Shown one piece after another: positions 28,263 through 37,065 of a DNA stretch of 64,000 nt. Every line of letters starts with the position of its first letter. Within the stretch, counting starts at the first letter, position 1. A program made the position numbers and the translations under genes. The DNA lies in the NCBI GenBank assembly GCA_002783405.1, contig PFGG01000045.1:51422-115421 (forward strand), read 5' to 3'. The notes under the pieces were generated by a model that saw nothing but the letters and a program-made list of their open reading frames with translations, was not told where the DNA came from and searched no databases. The stretch comes from a bacterium (Candidatus Blackallbacteria) CG13_big_fil_rev_8_21_14_2_50_49_14 (GTDB lineage: Bacteria > Cyanobacteriota > Sericytochromatia > UBA7694).

Positions 28263-28265
28263 GGC

Positions 28266-29108
28266 TTACCAGGAACGCTGCTGTCGATGGGGGCCTTTGC
28301 GGTAGGCCAAAATATCTTCAGTGCGCTTGAGCAAAGCCCCCAGAAAGGGCAGCTGATCGGGTACCAATACTTGGGTTTGAGTTCTTTGCAATGCTTCGAG
28401 CCAATCCAAAAGTTCACTGGTGGCAGGGGCTTTTTCAAAGCCCCTGGCCCGCAATTCATAAAAAATATTCAAAGCCGCGTCTACCAAGCCAGAATCCGGG
28501 GATTCAAAATGCAATTTGATAATCTCAAGCATTTCTTCCCGGCTGGGAAAGGCCAGATGGTGACAAAAACAACGCCGCAGAAAGGGATCTGACAGCTCGC
28601 GCTTGGCATTGGAGGTGATGATGATCAACGGGTTCTGCTTGGCCTGAATGATCTGGTTGACCTCCCGAATGGTGAATTGTTTTTCATCGAGCACATCGAG
28701 CAGATTGTCCTGCACATCGGTTTCTGTTTTATCGATCTCATCCAAGAGCAATACCACCCGCTCTTCACTGCGAAAGGCACGCCCAATCGGGCCCCAGATA
28801 ATATAATCAAAGAATTCATTCACATTGCGCTCCGTCTCACCGGTGCCAAAACGGGCATCGTTCAAACGCAAGACCGTATCCTGCACATAACAGGCCTCTT
28901 CGCCTTTGATCGTCGATTTGGCTCTTAAAATTTCAAGCGGCATCTTCAATGCGCGGCTGATCTCAAAGGCCAACTGGGTTTTGCCCGTGCCGGGTTCCCC
29001 GGTCAGCAAGAGAGGCTTGTCCATTTGCATGGCCATATTCACAATCATTTTCAATTCAGGGGTTAAATAATATTTATCTGAGCCTGTAAATTCCATGCTT
29101 TGTTTCAC
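28266..29108 (-). CDS. MoxR-family AAA+ ATPase
   Basis: This 280-residue AAA+ protein has a Walker A motif GEPGTGKT (37-44), a Walker B LLLDEID (about 121-126), a sensor I region (IIITSNAKRE) and a sensor II-type arginine cluster. It is followed after three bases by the VWA gene, the classic MoxR-VWA chaperone arrangement, in which the ATPase remodels a client recruited by the VWA protein. No dehydrogenase or gas-vesicle client is in the neighbourhood. Confidence 0.9.
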   Translation of the reverse strand: MKQSMEFTGSDKYYLTPELKMIVNMAMQMDKPLLLTGEPGTGKTQLAFEISRALKMPLEILRAKSTIKGEEACYVQDTVLRLNDARFGTGETERNVNEFFDYIIWGPIGRAFRSEERVVLLLDEIDKTETDVQDNLLDVLDEKQFTIREVNQIIQAKQNPLIIITSNAKRELSDPFLRRCFCHHLAFPSREEMLEIIKLHFESPDSGLVDAALNIFYELRARGFEKAPATSELLDWLEALQRTQTQVLVPDQLPFLGALLKRTEDILAYRKGPHRQQRSW

Positions 29109-29125
29109 TGCCTTTCAGAGCAAAC

Positions 29126-29842
29126 TTAAAGATTGTTTTCAAACCAGCTGATACTGCGCTGCCAACAAAGATCCCAGTCTTCTTCGCGCATAAAATGCCC
29201 CGATTCAGGATATTCGAAATAGGCAAGGCGTTCAGGGGCCTGGGCATAATAGGTCTGAAGGGCCTGATGAAAATCCCGGGCAAACTGCGCGGGAACCGCT
29301 TGATCCTGGCCTGCATTCTGAGAGAGCAAAGCGCACGGGAAAAAGCGTTCAGGCCGGTGAGCCGGACTCTCTGCAGGGCTTTCTCGCCAATAAGGAGAGC
29401 CCAAAATCACAGAAACGGCTTTCAGACGGGGTTCGGCTAAAATGGCGGCATAGGCAATATAGCCCCCCATCGACACACCCACCAAGCCCAATTTTTCTGG
29501 TTGAATCCAGCCTTCAGCCAGATAGGCATCGATCAAGTGAGGCAATTCAGCCGCAGTGGCCCGAACAGCGGCTATCAATTCACTGCCAAAATCAGGATTC
29601 TCACCCGAAAACCGCGCCTCAAAATCAGCATAGCGCCGCGCGCCATGGCCCCTATTGTCAATACCAATCGCCAAAAATCCATGTGCAGCCAAACTTTCAA
29701 GCTCTTTCAGGCTTTGTTCTTTGGCTGACCCCAAACCATGGTAAAAAAAGACGGCCCCTTTATGGCTGGCCTGTTCACGATCTTCGGCATAAACCCAAAG
29801 GGCAGGCGCAATCTGATCACAAACTTCATGTACGATTCCCAT
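29126..29842 (-). CDS. Alpha/beta hydrolase
   Basis: This 238-residue cytoplasmic hydrolase resembles dienelactone hydrolase or acyl esterases. The oxyanion region FYHGLGSAKE (about 33-42), the nucleophile elbow GVSMGG (Ser124) and the C-terminal His in ESGHFM (about 219) are visible. It is 17 bases upstream of the moxR gene and may be co-transcribed with the MoxR-VWA pair. The substrate is unknown. Confidence 0.85.
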   Translation of the reverse strand: MGIVHEVCDQIAPALWVYAEDREQASHKGAVFFYHGLGSAKEQSLKELESLAAHGFLAIGIDNRGHGARRYADFEARFSGENPDFGSELIAAVRATAAELPHLIDAYLAEGWIQPEKLGLVGVSMGGYIAYAAILAEPRLKAVSVILGSPYWRESPAESPAHRPERFFPCALLSQNAGQDQAVPAQFARDFHQALQTYYAQAPERLAYFEYPESGHFMREEDWDLCWQRSISWFENNL

Positions 29843-29940
29843 CAGATTCTTGCCTTTCTGCTTTCAGAGGGTTGGCCGCAGGTACAATCCAGTCAGCCAA
29901 TACTGCTCATTATAGTAGAATCAGAGCGAAAACGCCCGGT

Positions 29941-30696
29941 TCAGACTTCGGGTTTCACAGCCCGCGTGGCATAGTAACAGGGCGCATTGTAAGCGTGTAA
30001 ATGCCCAGAGCCATTGGTATCATGGAAGATATCCGTCAATCTGAAACCTGCCCGCAATTGCCCGCCCAGTTGCTCTTCTATCGTATGCGAGAACTGAATG
30101 CCCCAATCCTTTTCAAGTGACTCCTGATAAAGTTCAGGATCCTGAAGCGGATTAAAGGGCAGCTTTCTTACCACTTTTTCTTCTGCTTCATCAAAGAGAT
30201 AATTGAAGCCATTGTCCAAACCTGCCAGCAAAACCCCGCCGGGCTTGAGCACGCGGAAACATTCTTGCCAGATCGACTCGACTTCCTGAACATAGCAATT
30301 GGAGACCGGATGAAAGATCAAGTCAAAGCTCTGATCTGCAAAGGGAAAGGGCTGGGTCATATCTGCCCGCAGGGTGGTAACGGAATAGCCTTCGCGTTCG
30401 GCAACTTCCTTTTCACGGGCCAATTGCTGCTCTGAATAATCCAGAACCGTACATTCGGCTCCCAAGGCAGAGAAAATCGGGATTTGCTGCCCTCCCCCTG
30501 AGGCCAGCCCCAAAATTTTACAGCCCTGAAACGCTAAAAACCAGGCTTTGGGAACCGCTTTGGTGGGCGTCAGAACCACCGACCAATCCCCGGCTTTGGC
30601 GCGGGCAAAGGTCTCAGAATCAATCGGCAGACTCCATTCCCAGCCTGAACCGACCCATTGATCAATCACTTCTGAATTGATTTGTGTATAGTGCAT
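29941..30696 (-). CDS. SAM-dependent methyltransferase
   Basis: This protein of about 251 residues has a class I methyltransferase fold. Motif I reads LGLASGGGQQ, the acidic residue follows in VLDYSEQQL, and later motifs appear as ADMTQPFPFADQSFDLI and LKPGGVLLAGLD. The frame is open from 30744, but the ATG at 30696 follows AAGGAA at a good distance and begins a normal N-terminus (MHYTQINSE). The methyl acceptor cannot be predicted. Confidence 0.87.
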   Translation of the reverse strand: MHYTQINSEVIDQWVGSGWEWSLPIDSETFARAKAGDWSVVLTPTKAVPKAWFLAFQGCKILGLASGGGQQIPIFSALGAECTVLDYSEQQLAREKEVAEREGYSVTTLRADMTQPFPFADQSFDLIFHPVSNCYVQEVESIWQECFRVLKPGGVLLAGLDNGFNYLFDEAEEKVVRKLPFNPLQDPELYQESLEKDWGIQFSHTIEEQLGGQLRAGFRLTDIFHDTNGSGHLHAYNAPCYYATRAVKPEV

Positions 30697-30847
30697 CTTC
30701 TTTTTCCTTGAGGGTTTGAAATTAGGGGCGTATTTGGGGGCCACTTTGTTCCCGCTTCTGAAGAGATTAAAGATCCAGGTACCAGATCAAAAGAGCAGGC
30801 AAAACCCACGGTCTATCAAGCTGGGTTTTGCACTTGGCCAATCAGGG

Positions 30848-30853
30848 TATAAT
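30848..30853 (+). promoter_or_regulatory. Probable -10 box TATAAT
   Basis: A perfect TATAAT in GGGTATAATG lies about 32 bases upstream of the TTG start at 30885. A clear -35 at 17 bases is lacking (GTTTTG at 30825 is the nearest). The same GGGTATAAT string occurs before the gene at 37882 (37834-37842). Confidence 0.45.
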
Positions 30854-30884
30854 GAAAAAAATCCACAATGATAGGTAAACCCCC

Positions 30885-31961
30885 TTGAAAGTCAGAATCC
30901 CCTTCCTTTCAGGCATACTTTGCGCCTTGCTGAGCAGCGCAACCCTGCCGGTGCAGGCCCGTGAAGCCAGTTATTCAGATGTCTTCAAACTCAACCCCAA
31001 CGCCAGTTATATTATGGTTTTCGCTTTTCCCTCTGCTGCCTGGTTGGATTGGTCTAACCCCAGCAGACTGGCACGCACCACGCTTCAAAGCCAAATTGCA
31101 AAAAAAATCTATGGCTACCCCAGTTCAATAGGACATGCCCAAATCGCCTGGTCGTGCCAACAAGCGGATGGCAGCCAGCAGGAAGGCGCAGCGGGTCAAA
31201 CCGGACAAGACAATGGACAAGGGGTCTCCACCCTGCTTCAAGGCTGGGGCATGAGCCTGCTTGAACTTGTCTATGATGACGGCCATCTTGAGTCTGCCCA
31301 GGAAGTCGAAGAGCGGATTCAAAGCGGTGCCAAAGCCCAGCAATTTTCTTGGATTGGTTTTCAGGTCAAACCCGAACAGTGTCAAAAACTTGCAAATTTC
31401 GTCAAGGCCTATGATCAATCGGGGGCAGCCATCAACTATGGTTTTCCTGTTGAACCGCTCAAGATGGAAGGCGCGGGCTGTACCAGTTTTGCCAATGCCG
31501 CTGTCGAAACAGCAGGTATTCCCTTTCCCTTGCGCAAGTTCTGGACCCGCCACTATGATGTGCCTTTAATAAAAATGGGTCGCCAAACCAAACTTCCAGC
31601 CCATACCAAGCTGGTCCCCAATGCCCGTCTGCCCCAAGAAAACCGTTCAGTGCCACTGACAGAATTTCTCTGGGGAAATGTGACTTGGGCGCAAGCGGGT
31701 GAAAGCTCCATTCCGTTTACTTACTATGATCCTGAACTGTTTTACGAGAATTTTCTGCATCTTGAAAATGTCTACCGCAAAAGTTTAGGCCTGCAACCCA
31801 AGCCCCCGATTCGCACCGAGGGCTATGATGAATTTCAATTGCCACTTAAAAATGCAAGCGAAGCATGGATCGAAGGCTTGCTCAAAAAAGGCACGGCGAT
31901 GAAATTGGGCTTTATCCATCAAACCTCTGGTCTGATTGTAGATCTAAGCCACGAGCCTTGA
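30885..31961 (+). CDS. Exported protein of unknown function
   Basis: This 358-residue protein begins at a TTG (LKVRIPFLSG) that gives a good Sec signal peptide cleaved after PVQA. No other start gives a signal peptide. Conserved-looking residues include His in SIGHAQIAWSC and Cys in GAGCTSFANA; the Cys/His pair could suggest a papain-like hydrolase fold, but this is speculative. The promoter contains a perfect TATAAT. It converges with the DUF2797 gene. Confidence 0.65.
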   Translation: MKVRIPFLSGILCALLSSATLPVQAREASYSDVFKLNPNASYIMVFAFPSAAWLDWSNPSRLARTTLQSQIAKKIYGYPSSIGHAQIAWSCQQADGSQQEGAAGQTGQDNGQGVSTLLQGWGMSLLELVYDDGHLESAQEVEERIQSGAKAQQFSWIGFQVKPEQCQKLANFVKAYDQSGAAINYGFPVEPLKMEGAGCTSFANAAVETAGIPFPLRKFWTRHYDVPLIKMGRQTKLPAHTKLVPNARLPQENRSVPLTEFLWGNVTWAQAGESSIPFTYYDPELFYENFLHLENVYRKSLGLQPKPPIRTEGYDEFQLPLKNASEAWIEGLLKKGTAMKLGFIHQTSGLIVDLSHEP

Positions 31962-31992
31962 AGCCCAGCCAATCGAGAGGGGCTTTGCCCTT

Positions 31993-32823
31993 CTATTCAG
32001 TGTAGACTTCCAGTTGGTAACCCGTATATTTTCTCAGATTGATCACCCCTTCTGAAAAAATCAGGTATTGCCCTTTGATGCCTCTTAGCTCCCCGGCAAC
32101 CTGGGGGTCTTTGTCCAAATTGAAAGAGCTGACTTTTTGGGGGTATTCAAGTACCGGATAGTCGATATTCACGCTTTCAGCTGCCTCTAAAAATTGAACG
32201 GCATCGGATTCCTGGGTTTGTACAAAGCTTTTGAATTCATTTTCAAGCTGATTGAAAAGTTGATCTCGCGCTTGTGCCAAATCCAACGCTTCGACTTCAT
32301 TTTTCAACATTTTACGCCAATTGGTTTTATCTGAAACCTGTGTTTTAAACAGCACTTCAGCCAGGCCCGAGAGATAGCGGCTTGAAACCCGCAGAATAGG
32401 TAAGGCCTGCACCGCACCCTGATCAATCCAGCGCGTGGGCACTTGGCTGGTGCGGGTAATTCCCACCTTGATACCTGAAGCATTTGCCAAATAAACATAA
32501 TGATCAATCATGCAATGGCTTTGACCCCACTCAGGTTCGCGGCAGGTACCCTGGGCAAAATGACATTTTTCTGGGCTCATAATACAGCTGTCACATTGGG
32601 CAAGGGTGGTCATGCAGGGATAACAATAACCCTGGCTGAAACTTTTTGAAGTGGCGCGACCACAGTGTTGGCAAAATATTTTTCCTGTAAAAACCAGGCG
32701 GATCTGCTGCCCCAAAAGGGCATTCATATCCACAAGCTGCTCTCCCACAGGCAAATGGTAATGAACGGGGGTCTCCAGCTTTGCTTTCATTTTGGATATG
32801 GAACCAGTCGCAATCAAGGGCAT
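31993..32823 (-). CDS. DUF2797-family protein with zinc-ribbon cysteines
   Basis: This protein of about 276 residues has eight or more clustered cysteines and histidines in its first half (CQHC, CYPC, CDSC, then CHF, C, HC; about residues 54-110), followed by a YVYLANASGIKVGITR segment that resembles a GIY-YIG-like fold, as expected for the DUF2797 family. A GGAAA ribosome site precedes the ATG at 32823; the frame itself opens at 32919. The biochemical role of the family is unknown; nucleic acid binding is a guess. Confidence 0.8.
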   Translation of the reverse strand: MPLIATGSISKMKAKLETPVHYHLPVGEQLVDMNALLGQQIRLVFTGKIFCQHCGRATSKSFSQGYCYPCMTTLAQCDSCIMSPEKCHFAQGTCREPEWGQSHCMIDHYVYLANASGIKVGITRTSQVPTRWIDQGAVQALPILRVSSRYLSGLAEVLFKTQVSDKTNWRKMLKNEVEALDLAQARDQLFNQLENEFKSFVQTQESDAVQFLEAAESVNIDYPVLEYPQKVSSFNLDKDPQVAGELRGIKGQYLIFSEGVINLRKYTGYQLEVYTE

Positions 32824-32956
32824 GTAAGTTTCCTTTTCAGATGATTGAATCTTCAGTCTTATTTGATAATCTAAGGGTTCACCATAACCTCTCTTCAGAA
32901 TCCTACAGGACTTTGGCAAAGGTCAAGGCGTTTTATCTGTTCGAGGGTCCGCAGGC

Positions 32957-33586
32957 CTAACCTGGTACGCTGAAAACGCGGGCAGGATTTCCCATGACCG
33001 TCGTGCCCGCTGCCACATTCTGAATCACGACAGAACCCACACCTACTTTGGCATTTGCCCCAATCTGGATAGTAGAAAGCAGGGTGGCTCCGCCCCCGAC
33101 TTGGGCACCGGTTTCAATTTCGACCTTTCCCAAAACGGTTGCCCCCGCAAAGAGGGTGACAAAGGGCCCAAGCCTGACATTGTGGCTGAGAATACAGCCC
33201 GTATGAATCAAATCAAAATCACCCATCTGGGCCTGGCTTTGAATTACAGCCCGGTCGAGCACCATCACCCCTTTGCCCAGCGAAACCGAGGGACTCAACC
33301 AGGCTGACTTTGCAATCAGGGTGGGAGAATCAAAACCCAACTGGCGAAGATAAATCACCATGATTTCTCGGTTGGCTGGCAAATAAGCGGCGGGAACGAC
33401 TTGAACAGCTTGGGGGTCTAAGGATTCCAGATACTGGCGGTTTCCCAGCACGGGATACCCCATAAACTGCTCAGGGGGAGCGGGATCATCGACAATAAAT
33501 CCCACCAAGTGCCATTCTGGATAGCTTTCAATGAGTTCTGTCAGCATTTGCGCCAAGCCGCCGACGCCCCAGATTATCAATTTCAT
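32957..33586 (-). CDS. NeuD/PglD-like sugar O- or N-acyltransferase
   Basis: This 209-residue protein has an N-terminal Rossmann-like domain (KLIIWGVGGLAQMLTELIE) and a C-terminal left-handed beta helix of hexapeptide repeats (about 95-205). The catalytic His is likely in LIHTGCILSHNV. Such enzymes (NeuD, PglD, PerB) transfer acyl groups to amino or keto sugars. The ATG overlaps the stop of the AMP ligase (ATGA). It is the last gene of a three-gene acyl-transfer operon. The sugar or amine acceptor is unknown. Confidence 0.85.
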   Translation of the reverse strand: MKLIIWGVGGLAQMLTELIESYPEWHLVGFIVDDPAPPEQFMGYPVLGNRQYLESLDPQAVQVVPAAYLPANREIMVIYLRQLGFDSPTLIAKSAWLSPSVSLGKGVMVLDRAVIQSQAQMGDFDLIHTGCILSHNVRLGPFVTLFAGATVLGKVEIETGAQVGGGATLLSTIQIGANAKVGVGSVVIQNVAAGTTVMGNPARVFSVPG

Positions 33587-35058
33587 GGCCTGACAGCTTG
33601 CGCCACCCTTTCGCGATTGAGCTTGCCCCGTGAGGTTTTCGGAATTTGCGCAACGGGATACCATTGAGTGGGCATTTTATGCGCTGAAATTTGGGTTTTG
33701 AACCAATCTTTGACAGTTCTTAAATCGACCCCATCAGTAAGCACCAAGGCCACGCCAATATTTTGTCCGGCTATCTCATCGGGATAGGCAAAGGTGCAAG
33801 CTTCCTTGACCAGGGGGCTGCGTTCCAGGGCCAGGTCCAAATCTTCTGGATAAATTTTCATGCCGCCCCGGTTAATTTCATGTCGTTTTCTGCCCACCAG
33901 CACCAAACGCCCCTTGGCATCTAAATAGCCCAAATCACCCGTCTGAAACCAGCCATTGAGAAGTGCTGCCTGGGTCAGGTCTGGGCGCTTGTAATAGCCT
34001 TGCATCAAGGCGGGTGTTCTTACCAAGACCTTTCCCACCTCTCCCGGCTTACAGGTTTCAATCACAGCTTCCTGATCTTGAATCACCCAAAGATCTGAGC
34101 CCCAGGCTTCGCCAATATAGCCATCACAAAATTGGGTACAGTTCTCTTCGGTTCCTGCCAGCCAGCTTCCCGTTTCGGTTATTCCATAGGTATTTTTGAC
34201 CCGATCAATGCGGGTCCACTCCTGAATTTGTTTTCTTAAATCCAGGCTCAGGGGAGCCGAGCCACAATGGACAAGTTCCAAAGTGTCTTGTGAAGGAGGC
34301 GCAGAAAGTTTGAGCGCCATTTTCCACAGCGAAGGTACAGAACTCATAAAACGAATGCGCTCTTGAGTGAGGATCTCCCCCAAATCTTTTAGCGTATTCA
34401 GACTGAAAGGAGGGAGCAAAATCAGGGTTTTGCCATTGAGCAAGGGATAGAGACAATTGCATATCAGTCCATGCCCAAAATGGGTAGGCAAGAGATTCAG
34501 GCTTCGCTCCAAGCGGGAAAGCGGCACATAGGGACGCAAGAGATAAAGACGGGCAAGCAAACTGCGAAAACTATGCACCACCCCTTTGGGCTCCCCAGTT
34601 GAACCCGAGGTATACAGAATCAGCGCGGGGGCGTCCCAATCCACGCCAGAGTCTGGCTGTATTGAAAACTTTACTGGCATTTCGCTCAAGCTTTCTGTTT
34701 CAAGCCATAAAAATTCGCCCCCCAATTCTGCCTGTAGATCTTGATGCGGAATTACTTTGCGGTAGATCAGTCCCACACTGCCTGAATGTCGCGCCAGGTT
34801 GAGCAGCTCTGGCTGACTTAATTGAGTATCAACGGGTATACAACACAGTCCCAATTCCCACAGTGCAAACAGGTCAAGAAAGAAATAATGCGAATTGCCA
34901 TGGGCCAAAAGCACAAACTGGCCCGCCCTGAAACCCAGTGCTTGAAAAATCTGCATGCGCAGTGCGATCTGTTCGCGCAGGTCTTCAGGACGCAGGCGCA
35001 CACCCTCGGCAAGGCTTACCAGCGCTCCTAAATCGCCACTCAGAAAGGGAAGCTTCAT
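33583..35058 (-). CDS. AMP-dependent acyl (acyl-ACP) ligase
   Basis: This 491-residue adenylating enzyme belongs to the ANL superfamily. The P-loop LYTSGSTGEPKG (about 151-162), the ITETG motif, the TGDLG hinge motif and the GRKRHEINRGGMKIYP C-terminal core with its catalytic Lys near 485 (RGKLN) are all present. With an acyl carrier protein gene directly upstream it probably activates a short acid and loads it onto the carrier. The ATG overlaps the stop of the carrier gene by four bases. Confidence 0.88.
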   Translation of the reverse strand: MKLPFLSGDLGALVSLAEGVRLRPEDLREQIALRMQIFQALGFRAGQFVLLAHGNSHYFFLDLFALWELGLCCIPVDTQLSQPELLNLARHSGSVGLIYRKVIPHQDLQAELGGEFLWLETESLSEMPVKFSIQPDSGVDWDAPALILYTSGSTGEPKGVVHSFRSLLARLYLLRPYVPLSRLERSLNLLPTHFGHGLICNCLYPLLNGKTLILLPPFSLNTLKDLGEILTQERIRFMSSVPSLWKMALKLSAPPSQDTLELVHCGSAPLSLDLRKQIQEWTRIDRVKNTYGITETGSWLAGTEENCTQFCDGYIGEAWGSDLWVIQDQEAVIETCKPGEVGKVLVRTPALMQGYYKRPDLTQAALLNGWFQTGDLGYLDAKGRLVLVGRKRHEINRGGMKIYPEDLDLALERSPLVKEACTFAYPDEIAGQNIGVALVLTDGVDLRTVKDWFKTQISAHKMPTQWYPVAQIPKTSRGKLNRERVAQAVRP

Positions 35059-35291
35059 GGCAAACACAGGTGTCCCGCTGCAAGCAAATAGGCCTGAATG
35101 GCAGCAAAATTTTTCATAGCAAGGATCTCAGCGGCATCAAGACGCAAACCAAATCTCGCCTCAAGTTCAGAAATTAACTGGATATGCGCCAGCGAGTTCC
35201 ATTCAGCAGAAATGCCGTATTCAAGGCTTTCCAATTCCTGCAATACTGCTTCTCCAAAAACCGTGACAAAACACGCACTTAAGCTATCCAC
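35055..35291 (-). CDS. Acyl carrier protein-like protein
   Basis: This 78-residue protein has the helix pattern of an acyl carrier protein, with the phosphopantetheine Ser in EWNSLAHIQLI (about residue 33). The usual D-S-L reads N-S-L, a change that may weaken recognition by phosphopantetheinyl transferases. WNSLAH resembles the carriers of FkbH and O-antigen clusters (WDSLAH). It is the first gene of an operon with the ligase and acyltransferase. Confidence 0.75.
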   Translation of the reverse strand: MDSLSACFVTVFGEAVLQELESLEYGISAEWNSLAHIQLISELEARFGLRLDAAEILAMKNFAAIQAYLLAAGHLCLP

Positions 35292-35606
35292 ACCCGGCTT
35301 GCCTCAATATCAAACAATGAACTAAAAGTATAGCCTCAAGCGAAGCCATTTTCAATCGAATGAGATCTTCCCCCTTTTGCTTTCCACACGCATGTGGCTC
35401 AGTCAAACTTGCCCAAAACGCTTATATTATAGGCAAGGACACAAGTCAAGAAAAGCTTTCAGCGTATATTTCTCTCGACAGGGCTTACTTTTGTTTTTCA
35501 ACATGCTATATGATGATGCTATATGATAATGCTATACAATCTGAAAGCCTCTTGCCGAAAGTCTCTTGGCCGGCTTTGAACAATCGAATTGAGCTTAAAT
35601 ATTGCG
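35292..35606. other. Divergent intergenic region
   Basis: About 315 bases separate the acyl carrier operon (minus) from the MltA gene (plus). It holds the 13-base triplicate at 35503-35541 and AT-rich sequence that must contain promoters for both sides. No further gene was seen. Confidence 0.5.
35503..35541. repeat. Three tandem copies of a 13-base unit
   Basis: The unit ATGCTATATGATG occurs at 35503-35515, again as ATGCTATATGATA at 35516-35528, and in weaker form ATGCTATACAATC at 35529-35541. It lies about 65 bases upstream of the MltA start and contains -10-like TATGAT hexamers. It may be a regulator site or a polymorphic promoter. Confidence 0.6.
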
Positions 35607-36752
35607 ATGAAAAAATACGTTCCCTTCTATTTGCTTTGCGCCTGCTTAATTGGCATGCCACTTCAGTCTCTTGCACAAGCGACCTCCCCCCCTGATCAAA
35701 CGGGAAAGGGCTATGAGTTTGAAGGCAATGGCAAACGTAAATTTGAGTGTCTGAAAAGCCTGTATACCCCCGTCCAATTGCCAGATTTAGAATTGGATCT
35801 GGCTGAACAGGCGCAGGCACTTCAATTGTCCCTTCAGCGCCAGCGTTCAGTTTTGCCAGGGCGACCTTTCTGGCGATCTGAACAGTTACAACTCAGTGCC
35901 TCAGACCTGATTAAAATCGCAGAAACCATTGCCCAGTTGCCAGCCAAACCCCACATAAGTCAAATCAGCCAAAACTTTACAGCCTATTTAATTCAGGGCG
36001 AAGATGGCTGTGGCAATACCCAATTTACAGCCTATTTCGCTCCACTGATCCGGGTCAAAGCTAAACCCGACGCCCAGTTTAAATATCCCCTCTATCGCAA
36101 GCCCAGTGCCTGGCCCGGAGGACATATACCCAGCCGAGCTGAAATTGATCAAGCGGGGGCTTTAAAAGGATTGGGGCTTGAAATTGCCTATGCCGAAAAT
36201 CTCTTGGATATCTTTTTTTTACAGGTTCAGGGTTCAGGCCTTGCCTCTTTTGTGGATACAGGCGAAAATTTCACCTTTCAGTATGGCGGCCAGAATGGCT
36301 TGCCCTACAGCAGCGTGGGACGCCTCTTGGTTGAAAAAGGACATGTCCCAGCCCAGCAGATTTCACTGAATGCAATTCGTGAGTTTTTTGAATTGCATCC
36401 CGAACTCTTGCCTGAATATTTGGCGCACAATCAAAGTTACACTTTCTTTGACAAGGTCAAAACAGGCCCCAAAGGCAGCTTAAGTACCGAAGTGGTTCCT
36501 GAAATTTCAATTGCCGTCGATCCCAAAATGATTCCCCTGGGCAGTGTGCTTTTGGCCGAAATCCCCTTGCTCAACCCGCAGGGAGAATGGATCGGACACA
36601 GCTACCGCCTGCTGGTGGCCCAGGATACGGGGGGGGCCATCAAAGGCCCTGGTCATGTCGATCTGTATATGGGAGCGGGCCCCGAAGCCCAAGCCAAAGC
36701 AGGTCATATGCATCATTATGGCCGCCTGTGGTTGTTAATGCCACGAAAATAG
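35607..36752 (+). CDS. mltA: MltA-type lytic transglycosylase
   Basis: This 381-residue exported protein would cleave peptidoglycan glycan strands to 1,6-anhydro products in the periplasm. A Sec signal peptide (KKYVPFYLLCACLIG, cut near SLAQA) is followed by the MltA domain, with TAYFAPLIRV, LLDIFFLQVQGSG and a 3D C-terminal domain (VAQDTGGAIKGPGHVDLY, with catalytic Asp residues). The N-terminal Cys residues may give a lipoprotein, but the typical LxxC is not clear. An upstream frame extension to 35589 is ignored in favour of the ATG at 35607. Confidence 0.93.
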   Translation: MKKYVPFYLLCACLIGMPLQSLAQATSPPDQTGKGYEFEGNGKRKFECLKSLYTPVQLPDLELDLAEQAQALQLSLQRQRSVLPGRPFWRSEQLQLSASDLIKIAETIAQLPAKPHISQISQNFTAYLIQGEDGCGNTQFTAYFAPLIRVKAKPDAQFKYPLYRKPSAWPGGHIPSRAEIDQAGALKGLGLEIAYAENLLDIFFLQVQGSGLASFVDTGENFTFQYGGQNGLPYSSVGRLLVEKGHVPAQQISLNAIREFFELHPELLPEYLAHNQSYTFFDKVKTGPKGSLSTEVVPEISIAVDPKMIPLGSVLLAEIPLLNPQGEWIGHSYRLLVAQDTGGAIKGPGHVDLYMGAGPEAQAKAGHMHHYGRLWLLMPRK

Positions 36753-37065
36753 CGCACAGAGGTCTGCGGCGGCTAAGCTTCCCAGCCCCCCAGATGCACA
36801 GTACGTCCTTCTTCAGACAAAAGCGGGCCAATCACTTCAATCGCTTTGGCCCTCCGCATTGACCAATACAGCACCAAAGGGATAATTCCACGTTCACGGG
36901 CCTGTCGGGCCAAAACAAAGCAGCGGCGCAGCCATTTTTCATTTCAAAGGATTGACAAGCAAGCAAGCAATCGTCATTCTAGAATGTGGAATCTTGGCTA
37001 TAAAGCGAGAGCCCCAAGTGATGCTCATGCTTAAAGTGGATAAATTAGGAGTGTTGGATGGGTCT
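36753..37065. other. Intergenic region with an antisense gene fragment
   Basis: The minus strand from 36938 to 36771 reads as about 55 codons without an initiating codon of note, ending in TAG; it contains the run ARQARERGIIPLVLYWS. It could be the 3' end of a decayed gene. The plus strand carries CAAGCAAGCAAGCAATC near 36956-36972. Promoter signals for the lipoprotein at 37066 were not identified. Confidence 0.3.

Noticed and set aside
31961..31985. AAGCCC...GGGCTT inverted repeat between convergent genes
   Set aside because: Six-base stem with a long loop and no U tract; could occur by chance.
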